64,000 nt of DNA, taken from NCBI GenBank assembly GCA_949126835.1, contig OX421506.1, positions 23,583,301-23,647,300 on the forward strand. The letters run 5' to 3'. Source of the stretch: Anisus vortex (Eukaryota > Mollusca > Gastropoda > Planorbidae). Made by a program: the position numbers and the translations under genes. This document shows positions 1 to 12,743 of the stretch, one piece after another (positions within the stretch are counted from its first letter, which is position 1; every line of letters begins with the position of its first letter). The notes below the pieces were generated by a model, which did not search any database, was not told where the DNA came from, and was given only the letters and a program-made list of their open reading frames with translations.

Positions 1-398
1 ATTTGTTATTATAATTAAACTTAAAATGATATTTTTCAAGTTAAATATGTTGAACAATAAGAAAAAAAGGATTTTTGTAAGGAAACAAAAGTAAAAAAAA
101 AAGTGTATAGATCTATTTATTGCAAGAAAAAAATGTCCGACCAATTCTTCTAAAACTCGTACAAGACCAGTTAAAACTAGAACTATACGCAAAATTCCTT
201 AGTGAAGTATATTAGATTTCTTTAACAATGTTATACAAATACTTTATCTTGTCAGTTTACAGTAAAAATCTCAGTTTTCTTATACAATCGATAAAATCGG
301 AAAACAACGAAAACTCGACGGTTTTCAAATCAATAAATGTAAATTTAATTAAATCCTAATAAACATTCCAAAACGCGTATCAACACATTTTATAGAGA
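1..398. other. AT-rich intergenic DNA
   Basis: No open reading frame, RNA gene or clear repeat was recognised here. The stretch is strongly AT-rich with short A runs. Confidence 0.5.
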
Positions 399-430
399 AC
401 TAGCAAACTTACCCGGCGTTTCCCTAAGAG
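399..430 (-). mobile_element. Possible Helitron-like 3' end
   Basis: Read on the minus strand, the segment has an 'aacgccggg' core followed about 10 bases later by CTAGT and then T. Helitrons end in a short GC hairpin followed by CTRRT inserted before T. The same core recurs on the plus strand at 35775-35803 and 36304-36334. The stem is partly decayed here, so the call rests on the resemblance between the three copies. Confidence 0.25.
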
Positions 431-485
431 ACAATTACATTGAAGAGCAAATGGCTCATATATTCAGGTCTATAGCTAATATATA

Positions 486-948
486 AGAAGAAGAGAATAA
501 GAATAAGAATGGGCATTTCTATAGCGCTTCTATCCATGCTATTAAATTAGCATGCTCAGTGCGCTATTTATTAGCCAAAGAGAAAGGTCTTTAAGTTCTT
601 TTTAAAAGTTTCTCTTGTCCCAGATTCTCTCAGTGTCTGAGATAGACTGTTCCATAAAGAAGGCGCCACTGACTCAAATGAGCGCACTCCCGGGTACTTC
701 TTTCTGTGCCCATCCAAACTAGGAGTTTTGAGGAGTGACTGTGTTGAAGATCGCAGTTCCCTAGATGCTCATGCCTTGATATAAGCTCTCGAAGATAAAA
801 AGGAGCAATGCCCTTTTATGCATCCGTATGTAATGGACATAATTTTGTGCTCTATTCGCTTCATCACCGGGAGCCAGTGGAGATCTCTTAGTTTTGGGGA
901 GATATGATCTTGCCTCCTCACTCCCGAAACAATGCGCGCCGCATATTA
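486..948 (-). mobile_element. CR1-like LINE 3' fragment
   Basis: The minus strand matches the plus-strand copies at 19246-19815 and 30936-31345. It encodes the end of the reverse transcriptase ORF and then a 3' UTR with a GCGCTATA/AGCATGGATAG segment and a TTCTTA-type tail. It begins at the motif for 'ARIV..R..HIS', so it is heavily 5'-truncated. Assignment to CR1/L2/Jockey-type LINEs comes from that C-terminal pattern in the better copy at 30943-31197. Confidence 0.6.
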
Positions 949-2318
949 TTATATAAATATAATACATATTAGGAAAGCATTTATTAATAGTGTGTTAATG
1001 ATATAAGGTGTCGAATCTAATTATTCTAAGTTTTAGAAAAACTATAAAGAACCTGAAAACTTTCACAATTGAAAAAGAGAAATGCATTCTGAAAAAAATG
1101 TATAACTTTTTTCGCAGAATGATAAACACAATATAAGCCTACTTCTCTGTGGAGAAATGAACCCAGGTCACTCATGCAGTAGATGGGGGGGGGGGGGGAG
1201 GGGGGAATCTAATAGCTAAACCTAGGAGGACAAAATAGGAACGTAAATAGCCTTAAACAAAGAGTGACAAACGTGTTCCCCTACTGAGTGTAGTGTTGAT
1301 TCTTGTAGTGTGATTATTTCCCCTGCACCACAAACACTCAATAATTATTGCTTTCTAGTGCTTTTTAAAACATACTTTATTAATTGCAAGTGCTAAAATT
1401 ACAATTACAAGTAAGTGATCACTGCATACTCGATGGAGGAAGAAGAGACAGTGGAGAATTAGCCTTTGATGACAACCACTTGATGTAAGAGTCAGCTATT
1501 TAGTTTTAATATTTAAGGGAAAGAATTCAGTAAATATTAACTTGTCACTAGTAAACAAAAGTTATCTACTAAAAATCATTCCAAGGGCTTTTTATTTATT
1601 ATCTCGTTGGAGATAAGAATTGGATGTTTATACTAGACAATGTCATTGAATCGGATGCTTATACTTGTGGCGTGCTGGTCTAAGGCGCTGTGTCACAGAG
1701 CCTTTAATTAGCATAAACTATCAGTGCAGACTTATTGGATAACTCAGCAGGTACACATGGTGATGAGGAAGGGTGATTTTAGTGGGTTATCTAGGGTATG
1801 CTGGTCCCGAAATGCTGATGATTTCGAGGTGATTTATTTTAAGACAAATTTATATCCAGGTTTCGTTGGCTCGTATTTAGGCTGAGTTAAACTGTTGACT
1901 AATTGACACTGTCACTGGGCGTTACACACAGGTATTCTATCAATGAATAAGCAAGGCGTATTGTAGCAACGAATATTTTATTCACATGAAAGTCCGTAAA
2001 ATGACGTGAGCAGATAAATCATACAATCCAAATACAAGTGATATAGAGTGCATATCTAAACGTAGGCTTAAGCTATATGTAGCCTTAAGGAGGGTTCAGA
2101 GCCGCGTGGCGTCTGTCCTTGGGGAGGGGGCGGGGAGGGGGTAGATGTCGGGTCTTGGGTAGCTACCCACGTGGGGATTGCATAATGAGAACGTGAACAA
2201 AGCATGCACTGACCTTGTCTTAGACCACACATGCAACACATTAAAACTCGTATGCGTAAATGTAAATATAATAACATTGACAATAACAATTATATAAGTA
2301 GGAATTAATATCACTGGG
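949..2318. other. Intergenic DNA without recognised genes
   Basis: Nothing gene-like is supported. There is a G run near 1186-1205 and a G-rich patch at 2105-2140. A motif of the form 'tagacaatgtcattgaat' at about 1633-1650 recurs at 16681-16760 and 16943-16960, on the far side of the satellite, so the two flanks share a minor dispersed repeat. Confidence 0.5.
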
Positions 2319-5300
2319 CATGCAAATATATATGTAAATATGATTCAATGCAGAGCTGAATACATGCAAATATATATGTAAATATGATTCAATGCAGAGC
2401 TGAATACATGCAAATATATATGTAAATATGATTCAATGAAGAGCTGAATACATGCAAATATATATGTAAATATGATTCAATGCAGAGCTGAATACATGCA
2501 AATATATATGTAAATATGATTCAATGCAGAGCTGAATACATGCAAATATATATGTAAATATGATTCAATGCAGAGCTGAATACATGCAAATATATATGTA
2601 AATATGATTCAATGAAGAGCTGAATACATGCAAATATATATGTAAATATGATTCAATGCAGAGCTGAATACATGCAAATATATATGTAAATATGATTCAA
2701 TGCAGAGCTGAATACATGCAAATATATATGTAAATATGATTCAATGCAGAGCTGAATACATGCAAATATATATGTAAATATGATTCAATGCAGAGCTGAA
2801 TACATGCAAATATATATGTAAATATGATTCAATGCAGAGCTGAATACATGCAAATATATATGTAAATATGATTCAATGCAGAGCTGAATACATGCAAATA
2901 TATATGTAAATATGATTCAATGCAGAGCTGAATACATGCAAATATATATGTAAATATGATTCAATGCAGGGCTGAATACATGCAAATATATATGTAAATA
3001 TGATTCAATGCAGAGCTGAATACATGCAAATATATATGTAAATATGATTCAATGCAGAGCTGAATACATGCAAATATATATGTAAATATGATTCAATGCA
3101 GAGCTGAATACATGCAAATATATATGTAAATATGATTCAATGCAGAGCTGAATACATGCAAATATATATGTAAATATGATTCAATGCAGAGCTGAATACA
3201 TGCAAATATATATTTAAATATGATTCAATGAAGAGCTGAATACATGCAAATATATATATAAATATGGTTCAATGCAGAGCTGAATACATGCAAATATATA
3301 TGTAAATATGATTCAATGCAGAGCTGAATACATGCAAATATATATGTAAATATGATTCAATGCAGAGCTGAATACATGCAAATATATATGTAAATATGAT
3401 TCAATGCAGAGCTGAATACATGCAAATATATATGTAAATATGATTCAATGCAGAGCTGAATACATGCAAATATATATGTAAATAAGATTCAATGCAGAGC
3501 TGAATACATGCAAATATATATGTAAATATGATTCAATGCAGAGCTGAATACATGCAAATATATATGTAAATATGATTCAATGCAGAGCTGAATACAGGCA
3601 AATATATATGTAAATATGACTCAATGCAGAGCTGAATACATGCAAATATATATGTAAATATGACTCAATGCAGAGCTGAATACATGCAAATATATATGTA
3701 AATATGATTCAATGCAGAGCTGAATACATGCAAATATATATGTAAATATGATTCAATGAAGAGCTGAATACATGCAAATATATATGTAAATATGATTCAA
3801 TGAAGAGCTGAATACATGCAAATATATATGTAAATATGATTCAATGAAGAGCTGAATACATGCAAATATATATGTAAATATGATTCAATGAAGAGCTGAA
3901 TTCATGCAAATATATATGTAAATATGATTCAATGAAGAGCTGAATACATTCAAATATATATGTAAATATGATTCAATGAAGAGCTGAATACATGCAAATA
4001 TATATGTAAATATGATTCACTGAAGAGCTGAATACATGCAAATATATATGTAAATATGATTCAATGAAGAGCTGAATACATGCAAATATATATGTAAATA
4101 TGATTCAATGAAGAGCTGAATACATGCAATAATATATGTAAATATGATTCAATGAAGAGCTGAATACATGCAAATATATATGTAAATATGATTCAATGCA
4201 GAGCTGAATACATGCAAATATATATGTAAATATGATTCAATGCAGAGCTGAATACATGCAAATATATATGTAAATATGATTCAATGCAGAGCTGAATACA
4301 TGCAAATATATATGTAAATATGATTCAATGAAGAGCTGAATACATGCAAATATATATGTAAATATGATTCAATGCAGAGCTGAATACATGCAAATATATA
4401 TGTAAATATGATTCAATGCAGAGCTGAATACATGCAAATATATATGTAAATATGATTCAATGCAGAGCTGAATACATGCAAATATATATGTAAATATGAT
4501 TCAATGCAGAGCTGAATACATGCAAATATATATGTAAATATGATTCAATGCAGAGCTGAATACATGCAAATATATATGTAAATATGATTCAATGCAGAGC
4601 TGAATACATGCAAATATATATGTAAATATGATTCAATGCAGAGCTGAATACATGCAAATATATATGTAAATATGATTCAATGAAGAGCTGAATACATGCA
4701 AATATATATGTAAATATGATTCAATGCAGAGCTGAATACATGCAAATATATATGTAAATTTGATTCAATGCAGAGCTGAATACATGCAAATATATATGTA
4801 AATATGATTCAAAGCAGAGCTGAATACATGCAAATATATATGTAAACATGATTCAATGCAGAGCTGAATACATGCAAATATATATGTAAATATGATTCTA
4901 TGCAGAGCTGAATACATGCAAATATATATGTAAATATGATTCAATGCAGAGCTGAATACATGCAAATATATATGTAAATATGACTCAATGCAGAGCTGAA
5001 TACATGCAAATATATATGTAAATATGATTCAATGCAGAGCTGAATACATGCAAATATATATGTAAATATGATTCAATGCAGAGCTGAATACATGCAAATA
5101 TATATGTAAATATGATTCAATGAAGAGCTGAATACATGCAAATATATATGTAAATATGATTCAATGAAGAGCTGAATACATGCAAATATATATGTAAATA
5201 TGATTCAATGAAGAGCTGAATACATGCAAATATATATGTAAATATGATTCAATGAAGAGCTGAATACATGCAAATATATATGTAAATATGATTTAATGAA

Positions 5301-7049
5301 GAGCTGAATACATGCAAATATATATGTAAATATGATTCAATGAAGAGCTGAATACATGCAAATATATATGTAAATATGATTCAATGCAGGGCTGAATACA
5401 TGCAAATATATATGTAAATATGATTCAATGAAGAGCTGAATACATGCAAATATATATGTAAATATGATTCAATGAAGAGCTGAATACATGCAAATATATA
5501 TGTAAATATGATTCAATGCAGAGCTGAATACATGCAAATATATATGAAAATATGATTCAATGAAGAGCTGAATACATGCAAATATATATGTAAATATGAT
5601 TCAATGCAGAGCTGAATACATGCAAATATATATGTAAATATTATTCAATGAAGAGCTGAATACATGCAAATATATATGTAAATATGATTCAATGCAGAGC
5701 TGAATACATGCAAATATATATGTAAATATGATTCAATGCAGAGCTGAATACATGCAAATATATATGTAAATATGATTCCATGAAGAGCTGAATACATGCA
5801 AATATATATGTAAATATGATTCAATGCAGAGCTGAATACATGCAAATATATATGTAAATATGATTCAATAAAGATCTGAATACATGCAAATATATATGTA
5901 AATATGATTCAATGAAGAGCTGAATACATGCAAATATATATGTAAATATGATTCAATGAAGAGCTGAATACATGCAATAATATATGTAAATATGATTCAA
6001 TGAAGAGCTGAATACATGCAAATATATATGTAAATATGATTCAATGCAGAGCTGAATACATGCAAATATATATGTAAATATGATTCAATGCAGAGCTGAA
6101 TACATGCAAATATATATGTAAATATGATTCAATGCAGAGCTGAATACATGCAAATATATATGTAAATATGATTCAATGAAGAGCTGAATACATGCAAATA
6201 TATATGTAAATATGATTCAATGCAGAGCTGAATACATGCAAATATATATGTAAATATGATTCAATGCAGAGCTGAATACATGCAAATATATATGTAAATA
6301 TGATTCAATGCAGAGCTGAATACATGCAAATATATATGTAAATATGATTCAATGCAGAGCTGAATACATGCAAATATATATGTAAATATGATTCAATGCA
6401 GAGCTGAATACATGCAAATATATATGTAAATATGATTCAATGCAGAGCTGAATACATGCAAATATATATGTAAATATGATTCAATGAAGAGCTGAATACA
6501 TGCAAATATATATGTAAATATGATTCAATGCAGAGCTGAATACATGCAAATATATATGTAAATATGATTCAATGCAGAGCTGAATACATGCAAATATATA
6601 TGTAAATATGATTCAATGCAGAGCTAAATACATGCAAATATATATGTAAATATGATTCAATGCAGAGCTGAATACATGCAAATATATATGTAAATATGAT
6701 TCAATGCAGAGCTGAATACATGCAAATATATATGTAAATATGATTCAATGCAGAGCTGAATACATGCAAATATATATGTAAATATGATTCAATGCAGAGC
6801 TGAATACATGCAAATATATATGTAAATATGACTCAATGCAGAGCTGAATACATGCAAATATATATGTAAATATGACTCAATGCAGAGCTGAATACATGCA
6901 AATATATATGTAAATATGATTCAATGCAGAGCTGAATACATGCAAATATATATGTAAATATGATTCAATGAAGAGCTGAATACATGCAAATATATATGTA
7001 AATATGATTCAATGAAGAGCTGAATACATGCAAATATATATGTAAATAT
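2319..7049. repeat. 44-bp satellite array, left part
   Basis: About 107 head-to-tail monomers of exactly 44 bp; for example the 'tgattcaatg' phase occurs at 2341 and again at 2385. Two main monomer types differ at one site, GCAGAG versus GAAGAG just before CTGAATAC. Rarer point variants (ACTC, AATAATATATG, AATAAAGATC) recur in clusters, as unequal exchange would produce. Every monomer junction carries ATGCAAAT, the classical POU/octamer motif. Short apparent reading frames arise because the array is stop-poor in some phases; 44 is not a multiple of three, so they are not genes. Confidence 0.97.
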
Positions 7050-7648
7050 TGTTACGAGTAGATTTATTTCCATATTATATTGGTTCTGTTATTATTAACT
7101 AAAGTTAAAATGAAATAATCTTAAACCCGAAATGTTTCCGTGTTAGGAATAAAACATGCATATTTCTAGACACTACGTCATAGCGATAAAATACGTCATA
7201 TGCACGAGGGTGGAATACCGTTTAGTTTAGTTCTAGTATGGGCGCTAATGTGTGAGGACTGTTTTTGACCACTTTCTTAAAGATAGGATTACGGCTTAAC
7301 TCATTATAGAAGAATCTCAACTGATTAAGTTTCATTATATAATACTGGTACATGTATTCTGTGGTATTGTTATATTTTATCATCTCAACTTGTTGGAATA
7401 AAATTGTGTTCAATTTCAAACAGGATTGTGGATTTCCTATGTATTAAGGTACAGTTTATCTAAATCACTTTATACACAAAAGATTCATATCGCGACGAGT
7501 CAAATAAACATCAAATCTAATTCAATAACATCAATATAAATTCTTATACAACCTTGTGAGATCCAAGATGGATATGAATCAAAATAATATATAATAATAC
7601 ATTACTAAAAATATCATCTAACGTCAGTAGCTGATTTCGCACGTGACA
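7050..7648 (+). repeat. 5' LTR of element 1
   Basis: 599 bp, from TGTTACGAG to CACGTGACA. An AATAAA polyadenylation signal lies at about 7395-7400, followed by TTGTGTTC. The same AATAAAATTGT string occurs in the LTRs of element 2, supporting kinship. A small minus-strand reading frame inside each LTR is fortuitous. Confidence 0.95.
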
Positions 7649-7654
7649 AAAGAT

Positions 7655-7672
7655 TGGGGGCTCAAGTCCTGG
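7655..7672 (+). promoter_or_regulatory. Primer binding site candidate, element 1
   Basis: Starts six bases inside the 5' LTR with TGGGGGCTCAAGTCC, i.e. TGG as expected for pairing with a tRNA 3' CCA end. Element 2 has a similar string (TGCGGGCTACGTCC) at the same place. I could not assign the tRNA. Confidence 0.55.
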
Positions 7673-7928
7673 ATCTAAAGTTTGTATGTATAAGAAATTG
7701 AGAATATACAACTGTTTTAGTGAAAACGATTTACAACAAATATTTATTCAAACTCTGTCTACGTGGGAGGCACTGTCTGTGTTCGGACATACTGTTTTCA
7801 GCTTTGTATACAATCATCATTAAAATCTATCTTCTACAAATTAACAGTGGTGTAAAATATTTCAAAGGACTTTATAAAAGGTAAAGTTGAAATTTTTTTA
7901 TCTTCTATTTACGTCATTAATATAAAAC

Positions 7929-10217
7929 ATGGCGGAAGCTAATCTTACGTTGGAGCAATTGAATATTTTTGCTATCACGTCAGAACAGTTAAATAGCATG
8001 TCACTAAACCAGTTAAAAGAGATGGCAAATTCTCTGGGAATAGACATTACTGAAGTTACACCAGTAAGGAGTAAATTGATTCAAGATATTAAGGACTGTT
8101 TGAAAAGACATGGTAGAATGCTTGAAGAAAATACTATGAATAATGAAGAATCAGTGGTTCTCAATGTATCAGAAACCCTGAAAACAGACATAAATAACCA
8201 TGAATTTAAAATGAATGGAAATGAACTAAGTGCGGACATGAAATTCCAGTTAGAAATGAAGAAGTTAGAATTACAATTGGAGGGTAAAAGAATAGAAGTA
8301 CAATTACAATTGAAGGAGAAAGAATTGGAAAAAGAAAGAATCGCTAGTAATGAAAGGATTGAATTGGCAAAGTCTCGTTCGTCAACTCATACGATTCAAG
8401 AAACAAATAATGTGGAACTATATAAGTTTAAAAAGCATGTCCCAAGCATGGAGAACATAGAGATTGATGAGTTCTTTATGGTCTTTGAGAGAAACTCGAT
8501 CGATTATAAATTTCCTGAAGATAAGAAAGCAGTACTTTTACGTTCAGCTCTAACAAAAGGCAAGGCTCTAGATGTAGTATTGAATTTGACTCCAGAGGAA
8601 TGCAATGATTATGAATTAATAAAGAGCAGAGTACTATTGAGTTATGTTCTAACTCCAGAAAAGTATCGAAAGTTATATCGTGAGTACAAGAAGGAACCAG
8701 AAGTTTCACATGTTGACTTCCTGAGATTAGAGAAAAAGTATCTTGACCGATGGTTACGTTCTAAGAATGTGAATAAAGATTATGAAAAACTATATAATCT
8801 CATACTGATGGAGGATTTTACTGAGAAGATTCGCACTGATATAAAAGTTCATTTGGCTGATCGTGGTATTGAAATAGCAGAACAAGCAACAGTAAAAGCC
8901 GATGAATACGTCATTATTCACCCGCATAGCCATTATGTTCAAAATGACAGAACAAGTTTGAGGACTCAAAACAGTAATACAGAGAGGAAGTTAAGATCGA
9001 CAGAGGATAAAAGTAAACAAAAAGCCGATAAACAAGAGAATTCAAGTTTTGTACAAAAGAGAATTACCTGTACATTCTGTAAGAAAGATGGACATATAAA
9101 AGAGAATTGTTGGAGTCTACATAAAGAGAAAAGACCCATTAAAAACAAGAACAACGTGGTTTTATCACACATCGCCGTACAAACTGAAACTCACATAAAT
9201 AAAACTGCCCACAAAAGAATTAAAGCTGAAAGAAAGACATCTGATGTTAGTCATGAGGAGATGGCGAAACACGCATGTCCAAGTTGCTCAAAGTCGGAAA
9301 AAGTCTTTGAAATGAAGACCGAGGCTATTGAACATTCTAGTTTCAACTCCAAAGGGAGTGTGACAGATGAACAATCAGTAAATAAAACGTTTACTTATGG
9401 AGGCAGTAGTGTAGCAAGAAACTCAGTAGGCAGAGAACTACCCGAGTGCATGCTATCGGATGTTAGCGAGGGCTATGTGTCACCTATAGATAATCAAGCT
9501 AGAGAACGGAAGATTAAAATTCTACGTGACTCCGGTGCTGATATATCTCTACTGTTGAAGAATACTGTACCAACGTCGAAATTGACTCATACAGGCCAGT
9601 ATGCCTTGATCAGTACTATGGCTGGAACACTTACGGAACCGTTACATCGTATACAGTTGAAGAGTAATTACTTCACTGGATCTGTTATTGTTGGGATAGT
9701 GAAGAAATTTCCCTACAGAGGCATTTCATTACTTTTAGGAAGTGACATTGCCAAGAATCAGGTACATCTTGTACTTAAAGAAACCAAAGACTCTGTTCAG
9801 TGTAAGAATACTGAAAATTCAGTATGTGTTATCACCAGAGCTATGGAGAAACAACAGATGACTAATGAATCGACAAAGAAACCAGAACCAACACCAGAGA
9901 TTGACTTGCAAGCAACCTTCATGGCGGATGTTCTAGGTGGTCACTCAAGTCATACTGATCAAAATAATTTGTCACCTAGACAACTACTCATTCTTGCTCA
10001 AGGCAAAGATCCAGAGATTGGGAAGCTAAAAGAGGAAGCAAAGAATGAAGGAGAGTTAGAAACAATGGCCGCAGGTTATTACCTGAGGGACGAGTTGTTG
10101 ATGAGGAAATGGAGAGGGAAAGAAAACGACGATGAAACATGCAGCGAAGTACATCAAATCGTGGTACCCAATGTTTACCGCAAGGACATACTACATATGG
10201 CCCATGATTCACCGTAA
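7929..10217 (+). CDS. Gag-protease and start of integrase, element 1
   Basis: 762 codons. The N-terminal 60 residues form a SAP-like helical segment, followed by a Glu/Lys-rich coiled coil (about 95-155). A capsid region follows (about 165-335) with the YRKLYREY and DRWL features of Gmr1-type gag; vertebrate SCAN domains have been proposed to descend from this gag. A CCHC zinc knuckle (C381, C384, H389, C394) should bind the RNA genome. A retropepsin-like protease follows with the catalytic DSGA at 534-537 and a distal LLLGSD at about 601-606. The frame then enters the integrase zinc-binding domain and stops at TAA 10215-10217. The codon context places this stop inside the HHCC module, so it is a mutation, not the natural gag terminator. 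The start is the first ATG after the LTR and leader. Confidence 0.9.
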   Translation: MAEANLTLEQLNIFAITSEQLNSMSLNQLKEMANSLGIDITEVTPVRSKLIQDIKDCLKRHGRMLEENTMNNEESVVLNVSETLKTDINNHEFKMNGNELSADMKFQLEMKKLELQLEGKRIEVQLQLKEKELEKERIASNERIELAKSRSSTHTIQETNNVELYKFKKHVPSMENIEIDEFFMVFERNSIDYKFPEDKKAVLLRSALTKGKALDVVLNLTPEECNDYELIKSRVLLSYVLTPEKYRKLYREYKKEPEVSHVDFLRLEKKYLDRWLRSKNVNKDYEKLYNLILMEDFTEKIRTDIKVHLADRGIEIAEQATVKADEYVIIHPHSHYVQNDRTSLRTQNSNTERKLRSTEDKSKQKADKQENSSFVQKRITCTFCKKDGHIKENCWSLHKEKRPIKNKNNVVLSHIAVQTETHINKTAHKRIKAERKTSDVSHEEMAKHACPSCSKSEKVFEMKTEAIEHSSFNSKGSVTDEQSVNKTFTYGGSSVARNSVGRELPECMLSDVSEGYVSPIDNQARERKIKILRDSGADISLLLKNTVPTSKLTHTGQYALISTMAGTLTEPLHRIQLKSNYFTGSVIVGIVKKFPYRGISLLLGSDIAKNQVHLVLKETKDSVQCKNTENSVCVITRAMEKQQMTNESTKKPEPTPEIDLQATFMADVLGGHSSHTDQNNLSPRQLLILAQGKDPEIGKLKEEAKNEGELETMAAGYYLRDELLMRKWRGKENDDETCSEVHQIVVPNVYRKDILHMAHDSP

Positions 10218-12743
10218 GCTGGTCACCTAGGGATACAGAAAACCTTCGACAGGATTCTTCCATATTTCTTCTGGCCTGGCCTACGTCGTGACGTCACATC
10301 GTTTTGCAGATCATGTCATGTCTGCCAGATGGTCGGCAAGCCGAATCAGACCATTCCGGTAGCTCCTCTACGACCCATACCAGCATTCTCAGAACCCTTC
10401 AGTCACATCATTATAGACTGCGTCGGTCCGTTGCCTAAAACTAAGGCTGGCCACCAGTATCTGTTCACTATAATGTGTTCGGCAACGAGATTTCCAGAGG
10501 CTATTCCTCTACGTAGCATCAATGCCGACAAAATATCTGATGCACTTATCGGATTCTTCACCCGATATGGTCTTCCGAAAACCGTGCAGTCAGATCAAGG
10601 TTCAAATTTCACATCGAAGTTATTTCGCCAAGTCTTAGAACGGCTGGGTATTCGTCATGCAGTATCGAGTGCATATCATCCACAGAGTCAAGGCGCACTG
10701 GAACGATACCACCAAACATTGAAAAACATGCTCCGTACTTTCTGTTTCGAGCATAACGACGACTGGGATCGTGGTATTCCCTTCGCACTCTTCGCAACCA
10801 GAGAGGCTGTACAAGAATCTCTTGGTTTCAGTCCCTTTGAACTGGTATTCGGACACACAGTTCGTGGACCACTAAAGCTGTTACAAGAGACATGGTTGTC
10901 ATCCACTGAAGACACTTGTCTACTGACATACGTGGAAAATTTTAAAAATAGACTGTATAATGCATTAAAAGTTGTCAGATCTAATCTTTTGCAGGCACAA
11001 GACAAGATGAAGGTCTATTATGACGTCAACGCAAGAACCCGTATCTTCCAACCTGGTGATAGAGTTCTCATGCTGACGCCACTGTCTGGTCAACCCCTGA
11101 GTGCCAAGTTTACACGACCCTATGAGGTTATGGCTAAGCTTAGTGAGGTTAACTATCTTGTAAAGACCCCTGATAGACGGAAATCGCAACGAGTGTGCCA
11201 TATCAATATGTTGAAACCATACATTACCAGAGAAGAACAAAAAGTTGTTGCCTCGGTAAACACTGTTATTAAAGTCGGGAATAATTCACCCGAAATTGAG
11301 CGTGAAGTGGCAGAAAGCAAACTGCAAAATACAAAGGCTCTGAAAAACCTAAATGAAAAATTGGCACATTTACCTGATTGCGAACAATCCGCTATCAAAG
11401 GTCTAATTAATGAAAATATCCATTTATTTGGAGATGTACCTAGTAGAACTAGTGTAGTTAAGCATGATGTTATTTTAGATGAAAATACTAAAGCTATTAA
11501 ACAACATCCATACAGGTCAAATCCTATCCAGTTAGAATGCATCCGTAAAGAGGTTCGCTACATGCTTGACAATGACATTATTACACCTAGTAGTAGTGAC
11601 TGGTCTTCCCCTTGCGTATTGGTACCTAAAGCCGATGGATCCATGAGGTTTTGTGTGGACTACCGTAAGGTAAACAAAGTGACAAAAACTGATTCCTATC
11701 CAATACCAAGAATCGACGATCTAATAGATCAAGTGAGTAATGCTAAGTTTGTGACGAAAATTGACCTATTGACGGCGTATTTTCAGATTCCACTGACGGA
11801 GAGGGCTCAGGAGATATCATCGTTTGTAACCCCTGACGGACTGTACAAATTTAAGGTCATGCCCTTTGGTATGGTTAATGCACCCTCTACTTTTCAACGG
11901 TTAATAAATACCATTACTCAGGACATTCCTAACTGTCACGCATACCTCGATGATATTGTTGTTTTTAGTGACGATTTTAAATCTCATTTAGATCAACTAC
12001 ATTTGTTATTTACGAAATTGACTCATGTTAATCTCACCATAAACTTGACTAAGAGTCAGTTCTGCCATGCAACCATCGAGTATCTAGGCAACATAGTGGG
12101 AAATGGTTTGGTAAAACCATTAAATGCAAAGGTTAAGGCTATTCGTGAGTTCCCTGTTCCTGAAACCTGTAAACAACTCCGTAGTTTTCTCGGGATGGCG
12201 GGGTACTACCGTCGGTTCTGTCAAAATTTCTCAACCATTGCATGTCCATTAACAAATCTATTAAAGAAGAATTGCACTTTCAAATGGTCTAATGAATGCC
12301 ACCAAGCCTTTGATAAATTAAAAGATGTTCTTTCTGAGGCACCTGTATTAGTAACACCCAATTACAGTAAACCCTTTAAAATTACCGTTGACGCGTGTGA
12401 TACAGGGATGGGAGCGGTCATTTCCCAAAAGGGTGATGATTCACTGGAACACCCGATTAGTTTTTACTCTCAAAAATTTGATAAGCATCAAAGAAACTAT
12501 AGTGTGATAGAAAAGGAACTTTTAGGATTAATCCTGGCATTGAAACATTTTGATTTTTATATCAATGGTTCTCCATATCCAATTGATATTTTAACTGATC
12601 ATAACCCTTTAGTTTTCCTTTCCAGGGTTAAACAAAACCAAAGAATTATTCGCTGGAGCTTATTTCTCCAAGCATATAATTTAAATGTGGTATATTTACC
12701 AGGTAAACAAAATGTGGTTGCTGACACGTTGTCGCGCATGTAA
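10218..12743 (+). CDS. Integrase-reverse transcriptase-RNase H, element 1
   Basis: This continues the preceding frame directly after the stop; the first internal ATG is at 10329. The integrase zinc module ends with a CRSCHVC cluster. The catalytic core has D30, D89 and E125 (counted from the ATG at 10329), exactly 35 residues between the last two, giving a D,D35E triad. A GPY/F-like C-terminal module contains RPYEV and ends near LKPYI. Reverse transcriptase follows with catalytic D479 and the YLDD box at 539-542. RNase H has D688 in the TVDAC motif, an IEKEL motif and a terminal VADTLSRM. Integrase before RT is the diagnostic oddity of this group. All catalytic residues I looked for are present. 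The one visible lesion is the upstream stop, so this part could only be made by readthrough or reinitiation. Confidence 0.93.
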   Translation, partial: AGHLGIQKTFDRILPYFFWPGLRRDVTSFCRSCHVCQMVGKPNQTIPVAPLRPIPAFSEPFSHIIIDCVGPLPKTKAGHQYLFTIMCSATRFPEAIPLRSINADKISDALIGFFTRYGLPKTVQSDQGSNFTSKLFRQVLERLGIRHAVSSAYHPQSQGALERYHQTLKNMLRTFCFEHNDDWDRGIPFALFATREAVQESLGFSPFELVFGHTVRGPLKLLQETWLSSTEDTCLLTYVENFKNRLYNALKVVRSNLLQAQDKMKVYYDVNARTRIFQPGDRVLMLTPLSGQPLSAKFTRPYEVMAKLSEVNYLVKTPDRRKSQRVCHINMLKPYITREEQKVVASVNTVIKVGNNSPEIEREVAESKLQNTKALKNLNEKLAHLPDCEQSAIKGLINENIHLFGDVPSRTSVVKHDVILDENTKAIKQHPYRSNPIQLECIRKEVRYMLDNDIITPSSSDWSSPCVLVPKADGSMRFCVDYRKVNKVTKTDSYPIPRIDDLIDQVSNAKFVTKIDLLTAYFQIPLTERAQEISSFVTPDGLYKFKVMPFGMVNAPSTFQRLINTITQDIPNCHAYLDDIVVFSDDFKSHLDQLHLLFTKLTHVNLTINLTKSQFCHATIEYLGNIVGNGLVKPLNAKVKAIREFPVPETCKQLRSFLGMAGYYRRFCQNFSTIACPLTNLLKKNCTFKWSNECHQAFDKLKDVLSEAPVLVTPNYSKPFKITVDACDTGMGAVISQKGDDSLEHPISFYSQKFDKHQRNYSVIEKELLGLILALKHFDFYINGSPYPIDILTDHNPLVFLSRVKQNQRIIRWSLFLQAYNLNVVYLPGKQNVVADTLSRM

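Noticed and set aside
4765..5845. 66-codon reading frames inside the satellite
   Set aside because: They are open only because of the repeat phase; 44 is not divisible by three, so the protein repeat is an artefact of the array.
10635..11542. Minus-strand frames across the integrase region
   Set aside because: Antisense shadows of a strongly coding plus strand.
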